Assembly: GCA_964528035.1 (NCBI GenBank)
Contig: CAZGQY010000224.1
Span: 1 to 6,183 of the forward strand
DNA length: 6,183 nt
Origin: CAZGQY01 sp964528035
Lineage (GTDB): Bacteria; Pseudomonadota; Gammaproteobacteria; Methylococcales; UBA1147
Reading direction: 5' to 3'
Of the stretch, positions 1 through 5,431 are shown in pieces. The notes beneath the pieces were generated by a model that worked only from the letters and a program-made list of their open reading frames with translations, searched no databases and was not told the DNA's origin. How positions within the stretch are numbered: the first letter of the stretch is position 1; every line of letters begins with the position of its first letter. The translations under genes and the position numbers were made by a program.

Positions 1-168
1 ACTAGTACTCCATCACAGTTGTGTTGGGGGGTAGGTTATGTCGAGAAGTGGTCAGCTGCTAGGCGCACGAGCGCAGGACTAGTCGCACTCATTCAAGCGA
101 GTGCAACAACGCAGATGGCTGCTTATCGGCTGATATACTCGTCAATACAACAATGACGGAGTACTAGT
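1..168. repeat. MITE-like non-coding element with terminal inverted repeats
   Basis: The two ends are imperfect inverted repeats. Reading inwards, both begin ACTAGTACTCC and stay alike for about 26 bases, with 22 of 26 identical. ACTAGT occurs three times: at 1-6, 78-83 and 163-168. Inside lie a GCACTC/GAGTGC hairpin (85-104, 8-nt loop), a GCGC-ACGA-GCGC hairpin near 63-74 and a small GCAG/CTGC hairpin near 112-123. No credible reading frame is present. The architecture fits a non-autonomous miniature element or a large REP-like palindromic unit; no transposase is present, so mobilisation in trans would be inferred. The first base of the window is already the first base of the repeat, so the true left edge and any target duplication cannot be seen. 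I do not recognise a named family. Confidence 0.6.
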
Positions 169-393
169 TCGGTTGTCTTGGTTGAAGTCGTTGATATTTC
201 CGGGTGAGCAAATTTTTGTTTGTAAGTACTGCTGTAACATTCCTGTTGCAGAAGCCTGAAAATCTAATTATTAGTCCCTCGTTTTATAACTACAGTGGGT
301 AGTTAGCTGTTTCGACTTGCATTAGATTAATTATAGTTTTCTGTATACTCTTAGGAGATTTTTATTTTTTTATTGAATACGGAATGATTTAAC
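169..393. other. AT-rich leader upstream of the SIMPL gene
   Basis: There is no gene here. A perfect 7-bp hairpin lies at 287-305 (TAACTAC, loop AGTGG, GTAGTTA), and an 8-bp inverted pair AATCTAAT (261-268) / ATTAGATT (321-328) brackets it. A TATACT at 344-349 could be a -10 box for the SIMPL gene, but no good -35 lies at the right distance. AGGAG at 353-357 has no usable start codon behind it. The leader from any such promoter would be short and very T-rich. These sites are weak by eye. Confidence 0.3.
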
Positions 394-1119
394 ATGAAAA
401 ACGAATCATCTATAGGAGTGTTTTTCCTCGGCATATTCCTGGCGATTGGTCTCGCTCTGGGCGGTTACTTTGTCGGCCAGACAATGTATAACGCCAAAGT
501 AGCGCTTAACACCGCTGAAGTTAAAGGACTCGCTGAACGGAGAGTGGAGGCGGATCGGGCGAACTGGAAACTTATTTTCCGAGTTGCCGGAAAAAAACGT
601 GAGCAAATCGCCGAGCTATATCGAATATCCGAACAGCATCAAAAAATCATAATAAATCTGTTAAAAGAAAATGGTATTGAAGAAAGTGAAATTGAAATAG
701 GAATTATAGATTATCATTACAGGGAATATCGAGACGATAACCAGAATCTTGTGGATCAGCAGCATCAGCTTGTTGGTTCCATTAACGTGGAAACCAACAA
801 TGTCAGACTTGTATCCAAGGTAAGGGCGAATGTGAATAAGTTAATCGCCCAGGGTATTAACATTAGTAACGAAGCGCCCTCATATCGTTTTACCCGATTG
901 AATGATATTAAGCCTGATATGTTGCGTGAAGCTACAAAAAATGCCCGTATCGCTGCCAATGAATTCGCCGAAAGCGCGGGGGTCAGTGTTGGGGGTATCA
1001 GGAGTGCCAGGCAAGGTGGCTTTAATATTCGGGATGCGGGGGAGGAGTATGGGGATACCAAAAAAATAGAAAAAGATGTTCGTGTGGTTACTACAGTTAT
1101 GTTTTATTTAACGGACTAA
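394..1119 (+). CDS. SIMPL domain (DUF541) protein, membrane-anchored
   Basis: This is a 241-residue protein of the SIMPL/DUF541 family, whose members are mostly exported or membrane-anchored and of poorly defined function; the eukaryotic founder is a signalling scaffold and bacterial relatives have been linked to the cell envelope and stress. Residues about 8-30 form one hydrophobic segment without an obvious cleavage site, so the protein is probably held in the inner membrane with its body in the periplasm. The SIMPL domain runs from about residue 40 to the end and opens with the typical strand AEVKGLAERRVEADRANW (41-58). Length is normal for the family. The ATG at 394 is the first possible start, since an in-frame TGA lies at 385-387; its ribosome site is weak (GGAA at 381-384). 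The gene stands alone and converges on zapE with 46 nt between the stop codons. The family call is firm, the role unknown. Confidence 0.88.
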   Translation: MKNESSIGVFFLGIFLAIGLALGGYFVGQTMYNAKVALNTAEVKGLAERRVEADRANWKLIFRVAGKKREQIAELYRISEQHQKIIINLLKENGIEESEIEIGIIDYHYREYRDDNQNLVDQQHQLVGSINVETNNVRLVSKVRANVNKLIAQGINISNEAPSYRFTRLNDIKPDMLREATKNARIAANEFAESAGVSVGGIRSARQGGFNIRDAGEEYGDTKKIEKDVRVVTTVMFYLTD

Positions 1120-1165
1120 TATCCTGCGTTACGAGAAACCACCTCTTCGAAGTTTAATTACGGTA

Positions 1166-2323
1166 TTAATCCAGTTGATGTGGTACATACCAATACCGTT
1201 CGCTTTGCATCTCAATCAGTCGTGATACCGTTCTTTCGAACTCAAAGGAACCTTTGCCTTCGGTGTAGAGCTGCTCGGGACTGACTTCCGCGGTACAGAT
1301 CAGTTTCACTTTGTGTTCGTATAATGCATCAATCAAGGTAACAAATCGTTTTGCTTCATTGAGTTTGTCAGCGTTTAATTTTGGAATGTCGTATAAAATC
1401 AGAGCACTATAGTCGTAAGCAAGCTCCAGATAGTCTGCGGCACCCAGAGCTTTTTCACACAGGTCAGAAAATCCAGCCATGACGATATCGCCATGGACGC
1501 TGGGTAATTCAATATGTCGTCCGTTGACTTTTAGAATACCCGGCAGGGGTTTGGCGAATTGAGTTAATTCAGCAAAGCTATTTTCAGCAAATTCAGATGC
1601 TTCCTGGCCCAACGGTGTAAAATACATGGTTGACAAAGCCCGCATATGCAATAGTCGATAGTCCTGGGCGGCGGTCAGTTCCACGATATGTGCATCCTGT
1701 TTCAGCAATTCGATAAAAGGAACGAATCTTTGGCGTTGCAATCCATTCTTGTAGAGATCATCAGGATGTCGATTAGATGTAGCGACCATAATCAATCCCG
1801 AATTGAACAGTTCGCTGAATAACCGGCCCAGAATCATTGCATCGGCAATATCTGTAACATGAAATTCATCGAAACAAAGCAACGATGCGGATTCACGTAT
1901 ATGTCGGCTCAATGGTTTAATGGGGTCGCCTTCGTTTCCTTCCCGCCATTGGTGCATGAAGGCATGTACTTCAAGCATAAATGCGTGAAAATGTACTCTG
2001 CGCTTATCGCTAAGCGAGCAATGGTCGTAAAATAAATCCATCAACATGGATTTCCCCCGGCCAACCTCGCCAAAAATATAAAGCCCTTTGGTTTTCGATG
2101 GAGGCGGTGAAAACAGTTTTTTGAAGAACGATGGTTTTTCTACCGTCGTACCAGTTTCAACCCGGTGAAGAAGTTGTTGTAACTGTTTTAGCGCAGGAAT
2201 CTGTGCCGAATCGAAATTAATATGGTTCTGCTCAACCAATTCGCAGTAAACAGCACCCAATTGACCCAGCTTAGCGAGTTTAACCGGGTCAAAATCTTGA
2301 TTAGATTGGGGCGAATCGGGCAC
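1166..2323 (-). CDS. zapE: Cell division protein ZapE (AFG1-like AAA+ ATPase)
   Basis: ZapE is a cytoplasmic AFG1/LACE1-type ATPase that in E. coli associates with FtsZ rings late in division and destabilises FtsZ polymers in an ATP-dependent way. The 385 residues are close to the usual length of about 375. Walker A is GEVGRGKS (85-92), Walker B is LLCFDEFHV (about 148-156, with D152 and E153), and the sensor-1 segment ATSNRHPDDLY (181-191) leads into the family signature KNGLQRQRFVPFI. Candidate arginine-finger residues lie in FERTVSRL (362-369). The start is a GTG, preceded on this strand by an AGAGAG ribosome site at 7-nt spacing; no in-frame ATG gives a better N-terminus. A long inverted pair, ACGGTATT (1160-1167) / AATACCGT (1192-1199), spans the stop codon, but its 24-nt loop and lack of a T-run make it a poor terminator. 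Nothing looks damaged. Confidence 0.95.
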   Translation of the reverse strand: MPDSPQSNQDFDPVKLAKLGQLGAVYCELVEQNHINFDSAQIPALKQLQQLLHRVETGTTVEKPSFFKKLFSPPPSKTKGLYIFGEVGRGKSMLMDLFYDHCSLSDKRRVHFHAFMLEVHAFMHQWREGNEGDPIKPLSRHIRESASLLCFDEFHVTDIADAMILGRLFSELFNSGLIMVATSNRHPDDLYKNGLQRQRFVPFIELLKQDAHIVELTAAQDYRLLHMRALSTMYFTPLGQEASEFAENSFAELTQFAKPLPGILKVNGRHIELPSVHGDIVMAGFSDLCEKALGAADYLELAYDYSALILYDIPKLNADKLNEAKRFVTLIDALYEHKVKLICTAEVSPEQLYTEGKGSFEFERTVSRLIEMQSERYWYVPHQLD

Positions 2324-2352
2324 TCAACAACTCTCTTGAACAAAAGGGATAC

Positions 2353-2358
2353 ATTATA
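2353..2358 (-). promoter_or_regulatory. Candidate -10 box for zapE
   Basis: On the minus strand this is a perfect TATAAT about 30 bases upstream of the zapE GTG, giving a leader of roughly 20 nt that would still hold the AGAGAG ribosome site. The matching -35 region is poor: the best hexamer, CTCGCA at 18-bp spacing, matches only half the consensus. Plausible but unproven. Confidence 0.4.
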
Positions 2359-2621
2359 AGGCCTGCGAGGCATCCGTGCGAGATAACCCTTCAGTTAAAG
2401 TTTTATACGGGGGCTATTTGTAGTCTCAGAATATCGTAGTGTTCATGGTAGAATCTTTCCACCAATAAAGGTTCGTGAGCATCTAAATATTCCATTCTTT
2501 ACTTATGCTCTATGGCTAATATTGCGACCGATTTTATAAGCAGAGAGATTGACATGTTATTAGGTCGTTCTGTCTTTTACTACTTTCTAACTTTTGAACA
2601 ACAATTAAGTGAGGATAAATT
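2359..2621. other. Intergenic region between zapE and the GlcG-like gene
   Basis: No gene is visible on either strand; all frames are broken and nothing resembles a known protein or RNA. On the plus strand a consensus -35 hexamer TTGACA lies at 2549-2554, but the positions 16-18 bp downstream hold only weak T-rich -10 sequence. If used, it would drive the GlcG-like gene with a leader of about 40 nt. A weak TATAAA on the minus strand near 2403-2411 could be a second zapE promoter element. Confidence 0.25.
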
Positions 2622-3017
2622 GTGGATACAAAAAAGATTATTAGCCTTGATGACGTAAAGCGTGTGGTGGCTGCAGCCGAAGCCGAAGCGATAAAAAATA
2701 AATGGAATGTGGTTATTGCTGTGGTTGATGATGGGGGCCACCTGATGTATTTACAGCGTGAAAAAGTGCAATTGGGCAGTATCGATGTGGCGATTACCAA
2801 AGCTAAAGTCGCATTGATGTTCCGCCGCCCGACGCGGTTTTGGGAGGAAACAGTTGCAGAGGGCCGCCAGGGCTATCTGGCAATGCCGGGTATGTTACCC
2901 ATCGAGGGTGGTGTTCCACTGATCAGTGACGGGGATATTGTGGGTGCGATTGGAATTAGTGGTGTTAAGTCATCGGAAGATGGTCAGATAGCGCAGGCTG
3001 GAGCGGATGCTTTGTAG
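2622..3017 (+). CDS. GlcG/HbpS-family (DUF336) heme-binding-like protein
   Basis: This 131-residue protein belongs to the GlcG/HbpS family (Pfam Haem_degrading, DUF336). Members are small cytoplasmic or secreted alpha/beta proteins; HbpS binds heme, whereas GlcG sits in the glycolate operon with unclear function. Visible hallmarks are VIAVVDDGGHLMYLQR (31-46), SIDVAITKAKVAL (53-65), the MPGMLPIEGGVPL block (88-100), and DGDIVGAIGISGVKSSEDGQIAQAGADAL-type C-terminal features with GAIGISGV at 108-115. Length is typical. There is no signal peptide. The start is a GTG at 2622 with GAGG at 2611-2614, 7 nt upstream; the nearest upstream ATG (2554) is out of frame. No glycolate oxidase gene is adjacent, so the name glcG is not justified and the substrate is unknown. 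The gene appears monocistronic. Confidence 0.88.
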   Translation: MDTKKIISLDDVKRVVAAAEAEAIKNKWNVVIAVVDDGGHLMYLQREKVQLGSIDVAITKAKVALMFRRPTRFWEETVAEGRQGYLAMPGMLPIEGGVPLISDGDIVGAIGISGVKSSEDGQIAQAGADAL

Positions 3018-3415
3018 ATATTGAGTACGGTGGTTTCGATGAATGACCCGATATCGTGTCGTTCTACTACTATGGAACTTCGATCTTTGCGCACCTTTGC
3101 TCAGTATCCTGGTCTGTGTTGGCTATGGGGTTCTTGTGTTTGGTAGTTGTTAATGAGTCATGGCCTGTTTCCTATCCACTTTTTAAGACACGGCGTGAAT
3201 ACGTCCATGTAGCCTTGGTGACAGCATCCCTGCTGTCAACGGTCTTGAAAACCGGATCGAAAACAGGCTCGGTAATTTTTACCGGTGTTGGGTATTTAAT
3301 TGGGATTTTATGAGCGTGTGGGGGTTCAAAATATTTGGGTGGATGATTTGAGTTATTCTCCGTCTATCAAGATAATTTTGGATGTTATTAGGGACTTTCC
3401 CATGGAGACTAATAG
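3018..3415. other. Gene-poor stretch with only doubtful small frames
   Basis: No convincing gene lies here. A 36-codon frame (3043-3153) would give a short hydrophobic peptide whose TAA overlaps the ATG of a 19-codon frame in a TAATG; neither has a clear ribosome site. A longer frame from GTG 3056 to 3313 looks hydrophobic but its second half is translated repeat-like sequence. A 43-codon frame (3300-3431, TTG start) has protein-like composition (GVQNIWVDDL in its first third) and runs into the DUF4062 remnant, so it could be the tail of an eroded gene. I do not recognise any of them. Confidence 0.35.
3180..3290. repeat. Hairpin-rich segment resembling a dispersed intergenic repeat
   Basis: Two perfect hairpins lie close together: TGACAGCA-TCCC-TGCTGTCA (3219-3238, 8-bp stem) and CGGTAA-TTT-TTACCG (3270-3284, 6-bp stem). 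They are preceded by CGGCGTGAATACGTCCATG (3191-3209). From memory, similar arrangements, with a GTGAATAC-TCCATG block followed by a short palindrome whose arms vary together, recur between genes in many environmental gammaproteobacteria and often create spurious frames ending in RHGVNTSM; exactly that occurs here in one frame. That recollection is the main basis for calling it a dispersed repeat. A bidirectional transcript-end or mRNA-stability role is possible. Boundaries are approximate. Confidence 0.45.
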
Positions 3416-3565
3416 ATGTCGGATCAAGTAAAGCTTGTTCGAATCGTAGTGGCCTCGCCTGGCGATGTGCAAACCGAGCGCGATGTTTTGCCCGCGGTCA
3501 TCTAAGAACTTAACGGTGGGATTGCCGCCGATCGAAATCTTCGTGGCTCTGTGTTACGCCCGTGA
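3416..3565 (+). pseudogene. Broken N-terminus of a DUF4062 protein
   Basis: From the ATG at 3416, preceded by GGAGA at 3404-3408 with good spacing, the frame reads MSDQVKLVRIVVASPGDVQ and then TERDVLPAVI. It matches the start of DUF4062 domains, whose hallmark is a beta strand followed by (V/S)ASPGDV and ERD. After 29 codons there is TAA (3503-3505) where the family normally has a Glu codon; GAA to TAA is a single-base change. In the same frame the family pattern resumes as ELNGGIAADRNLR (3506-3544), and then homology ends and a TGA follows at 3563-3565. So the gene carries a nonsense mutation and has lost everything after about 43 codons. DUF4062 is often the N-terminal part of larger proteins such as NTPase or TIR-like regulators with unclear roles. 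Bases 3545-3714 up to the rtcB stop hold nothing I can recognise. Confidence 0.72.
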
Positions 3566-3714
3566 CAAGGCGGAAGATGGTCGAAATATTGTCAAGCAAC
3601 GTTTAGGTATAAATTCGAAGCGGATTTGTTGGGTTTCGTGCCCGGTTGTCTTATCAGCTTCTCAGTACAGGCTTAGAGTCGTTTGCTATTACAAGAGTGG
3701 TTCAAAGAAAAATC

Positions 3715-4911
3715 TTAGCCTTTGACGCAAACGATCTGCTGGAGAGTGTGTTCAATACCGACCAGATCTCTTTGGTTTTCCATTACTTGATCAATGTCTT
3801 TATAGGCGCCTGGTATTTCATCTAATACACCTTTGTCTTTACGACATTCTATGCCTTTGGTTTGGGCTTCAAGATCTTTGGCCGTGAAATGTCTTTTCGC
3901 TTTACCCCGGCTCATGCGGCGCCCAGCTCCATGAGAACATGAACTAAACGATTGTAAATTTCCTTTACCTCGGACGATAAACGATTTCGCGCCCATACTC
4001 CCAGGGATTATGCCAAGTTCATCCTGGCCTGCCCGAATGGCACCTTTTCGAGTAATGTATACGTTTTCGCCAAAATGATTTTCAATAGCAACATAATTAT
4101 GGTGACAATTGATCGCTTCTTTGGTGATGCCAAATTTTGGTAGCTTCTTTTTTAGGGCATTGATTAACAGCCGCATCATTTCGCGACGGTTCTCCATGGC
4201 ATAATTCTGAGCCCAATTTACTGCTTCGATATAGTCATCAAAGTGTTTTGCACCTTCACTAAAATAGGCAAGGTCTTTGTCTGGCAGGCTATGGATATGT
4301 CGTTGCATGTCCTTTTGTGCAAGCCGAATGAAATATTGCCCGATAAAATTACCGATACCTCGGCTACCGGAATGAAGCATTATCCAGACAGCGTTATTTT
4401 CATCCAGGCATAATTCGATAAAATGATTGCCACCGCCTAATGTACCCAATTGACGTACCCAGGTCTGATAGGGTTTTTTCTGCATTTTTAACAACTTTGG
4501 ATGTTTTCTCAATAGGTGATCCAAACCAACAGACAAAGCACGAACTGTTGATGCACGTGCCTTGTCTGTCTTGTGTTGATCGAATCCAACAGGAATGGCT
4601 TCTTCAATGATAGACCGGAGCTGGCGTAAATTATCTGGCAGATCTATCGCGTTTATTGACAGGCGCAGGGCGTTCATACCACAACCGATATCAACTCCCA
4701 CTGCTGCAGGAATAATAGCGCCTTTACAGGGAATGACTGATCCGACTGTTGCTCCCTTGCCATAGTGCACATCGGGCATTGCCGCAATGTGACTATGGAT
4801 AAAAGGGAGCTGCGAAATGTTAAGCAACTGCTGATAGGCCTCATGCTCAATATCGTCGGTAAATATCTTTACCCGTACTTTACCTTTGGTAATAATAGTT
4901 TTTATCGGCAT
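3715..4911 (-). CDS. rtcB: RtcB RNA ligase (3'-phosphate/5'-OH)
   Basis: RtcB is a GTP- and Mn2+-dependent RNA ligase that joins 3'-phosphate or 2',3'-cyclic phosphate ends to 5'-OH ends in tRNA and rRNA repair. With the ATG at 4911 it is 398 residues, close to E. coli RtcB (408) and collinear with it. Active-site elements are all present: VDIGCGMN (D74, C77), LGGGNHFIE (N162, H163), MLHSGSRG (H180), INCHHNY (H270/H271) and SCSHGAGR, whose H327 is the residue that is guanylylated; the C-terminus is VCVKG as in E. coli. The frame stays open to an ATG at 5019, but the extra 36 residues overlap, in another frame, the SEC-C coding sequence and do not resemble RtcB, so 4911 is preferred. No ribosome site precedes 4911; translation may be coupled to the upstream gene, which ends 14 nt before. 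It is the canonical RtcB type, not the divergent RtcB2 found with PrfH. rtcA, rtcR and archease are not in view. Confidence 0.93.
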   Translation of the reverse strand: MPIKTIITKGKVRVKIFTDDIEHEAYQQLLNISQLPFIHSHIAAMPDVHYGKGATVGSVIPCKGAIIPAAVGVDIGCGMNALRLSINAIDLPDNLRQLRSIIEEAIPVGFDQHKTDKARASTVRALSVGLDHLLRKHPKLLKMQKKPYQTWVRQLGTLGGGNHFIELCLDENNAVWIMLHSGSRGIGNFIGQYFIRLAQKDMQRHIHSLPDKDLAYFSEGAKHFDDYIEAVNWAQNYAMENRREMMRLLINALKKKLPKFGITKEAINCHHNYVAIENHFGENVYITRKGAIRAGQDELGIIPGSMGAKSFIVRGKGNLQSFSSCSHGAGRRMSRGKAKRHFTAKDLEAQTKGIECRKDKGVLDEIPGAYKDIDQVMENQRDLVGIEHTLQQIVCVKG

Positions 4912-4925
4912 GACTAAATATTTGT

Positions 4926-5163
4926 TATTCTCGATAGTAATGTTGCCGTTGTGAGCCGTCGTGATGCTTGGACCGTAAGCAACATTTTTTAAAACCGACG
5001 ACCGGATCCACATACGCATAGATCGTTGCGTCCTAACTTTTCGAATAGCTCTTTATCGCCATGAACAATTCTGTTACCCCGTTTCACGTTGGTTTCTGAG
5101 GGGTAGCCTTTGCGACGTTTACTAGTGATTTCGAAAGGAATATTCCTGGCTGATCTTTTTCAT
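4926..5163 (-). pseudogene. Small SEC-C zinc-motif protein, frameshifted after the start codon
   Basis: A perfect ribosome site precedes the ATG at 5163, but that frame stops after 13 codons (TAG 5124-5122). A second frame, open from just after this ATG to a TAA at 4928-4926, encodes a SEC-C motif, GRNDLCVCGSGRRFKKCC, with C49, C51, C60 and C61 in the C-x-C-x8-C-C zinc-binding pattern. Removing one A from the five-A run at 5160-5156 joins ATG to this frame and gives 78 residues starting MKRSARNIPFEITSKRRKGY. SEC-C motifs occur at the end of SecA and in small proteins, bind zinc and contact SecB or ribosomes. The rest is basic and unrecognised. The two usual prolines of GRNDPCPCGSG are L48 and V50 here. 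A GTG at 5087 could start a 53-residue product keeping the motif, but has no ribosome site. It lies directly upstream of rtcB and probably shares its transcript. The shift may be a real mutation, a sequencing error or a +1 recoding site. Confidence 0.72.
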
Positions 5164-5168
5164 GATGC

Positions 5169-5176
5169 ACCTCCTT
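5169..5176 (-). promoter_or_regulatory. Strong ribosome binding site of the SEC-C gene
   Basis: On the minus strand this reads AAGGAGGT, a full anti-Shine-Dalgarno match, 5 nt before the ATG at 5163. It marks that ATG as the real translation start of the SEC-C gene even though the frame it opens is now only 13 codons long, and it supports the frameshift reading. Confidence 0.75.
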
Positions 5177-5187
5177 CAAAAGTCGTG

Positions 5188-5202
5188 ATGATGACTCATC
5201 AT
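5188..5202. promoter_or_regulatory. Perfect dyad, candidate operator
   Basis: ATGATGA-C-TCATCAT is a perfect 15-bp palindrome with 7-bp arms, just upstream of the ribosome site of the SEC-C gene, where a bound repressor would block the leftward transcript. The alternative, a small hairpin in the leader RNA or a plus-strand terminator (T-rich sequence follows at 5202-5206), is less likely because the loop would be only 3 nt and no rightward gene ends here. Its binding protein is unknown; the divergent Cro/CI-type regulator is the obvious candidate. Confidence 0.45.
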
Positions 5203-5248
5203 TTTTATTGGTTGTTATAAAATAAGGGCTATATGCCAGAGTGTAATG

Positions 5249-5265
5249 ATGTTATTTGATAACAT
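5249..5265. promoter_or_regulatory. Perfect dyad, candidate operator
   Basis: ATGTTAT-TTG-ATAACAT is a 17-bp perfect dyad with 7-bp arms in the middle of the divergent intergenic region. A second, smaller dyad TTTGA-N6-TCAAA follows at 5268-5283. The size and symmetry suit a dimeric helix-turn-helix repressor, and the place suits control of both directions. The region is AT-rich, so chance palindromes are possible. Confidence 0.4.
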
Positions 5266-5397
5266 ATTTTGAACGTGATCAAATGACTTCTGCTGCGATA
5301 TGTATAGAGATTTGCTAATGTGTATCTCCACTAAATCGGTGCCAAGTATACTCTAAAAATACATAATAACAATAAAAAAAATCAGAATACTTGTATA

Positions 5398-5414
5398 TTG
5401 TGCTAAGGGTACAA
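5398..5414. promoter_or_regulatory. Imperfect dyad before the regulator gene, possible autoregulatory site
   Basis: TTGTGC-TAAGG-GTACAA is a dyad with one mismatch in six. It overlaps a possible start of transcription and ends 6 nt before the ribosome site of the regulator, a place where many Cro/CI-type proteins repress their own gene. It does not share sequence with the other two dyads, which weakens the idea of one protein binding all three. Confidence 0.25.
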
Positions 5415-5420
5415 AGTAGC

Positions 5421-5425
5421 GGAGG
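5421..5425 (+). promoter_or_regulatory. Ribosome binding site of the regulator
   Basis: GGAGG lies 6 nt before the ATG at 5432 and fixes that ATG as the start of the regulator gene. Confidence 0.7.
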
Positions 5426-5431
5426 ATCTAT

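Larger units (their letters stand above)
5164..5431. other. Divergent promoter region between the SEC-C/rtcB unit and the regulator
   Basis: This AT-rich stretch holds no gene. No sigma-54 promoter (GG-N10-GC) of the kind that drives rtcBA in E. coli was found; the nearest look-alike, TGGCATATAGCC on the minus strand near 5228-5239, lacks the downstream GC element. Leftward, TTACAC with TATTTT at 16 bp is a weak sigma-70 candidate near 5217-5244. Rightward, TATACT (5347-5352) and TATATT (5394-5399) are possible -10 boxes without good -35 partners. These calls are weak; the dyads are listed separately. Confidence 0.3.

Noticed and set aside
1160..1199. Inverted pair at the zapE stop codon as a terminator
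   Set aside because: The loop is 24 nt, the stem 8 bp and AT-containing, and no T-run follows on either strand.
3039..3146. A frame with MELRSLRTFA, like the start of a LysR-type regulator
   Set aside because: The resemblance stops after ten residues and the frame ends at a TAG within 20 more codons; no further LysR sequence is found in any frame.
3043..3153. 36-codon hydrophobic frame whose stop overlaps the next ATG (TAATG)
   Set aside because: It has no ribosome site, has low-complexity hydrophobic content, and the following 19-codon frame ends in repeat-derived sequence; chance is more likely than a coupled peptide pair.
3056..3313. 85-codon frame from a GTG that looks like a two-segment membrane protein
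   Set aside because: It has no ribosome site, and its second half is a translation of the hairpin repeat; the hydrophobic look comes from that sequence.
3545..3714. Search for attC-like sites or further DUF4062 sequence
   Set aside because: No paired core sites with the RYYYAAC/GTTRRRY layout were found, and none of the three frames continues the domain.
3465..3725. 86-codon frame on the plus strand
   Set aside because: It starts inside the DUF4062 remnant in a different frame, has no ribosome site, matches nothing I know and runs over the end of rtcB.
5188..5206. Rightward intrinsic terminator (palindrome followed by T's)
   Set aside because: The stem is short and AT-rich with a minimal loop, and no plus-strand gene ends upstream of it; an operator fits better.
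5228..5243. Possible sigma-54 promoter for the SEC-C/rtcB unit
   Set aside because: TGGCAT is present on the minus strand but the GC element 10 bases downstream of GG is missing, and no rtcR gene is in view.
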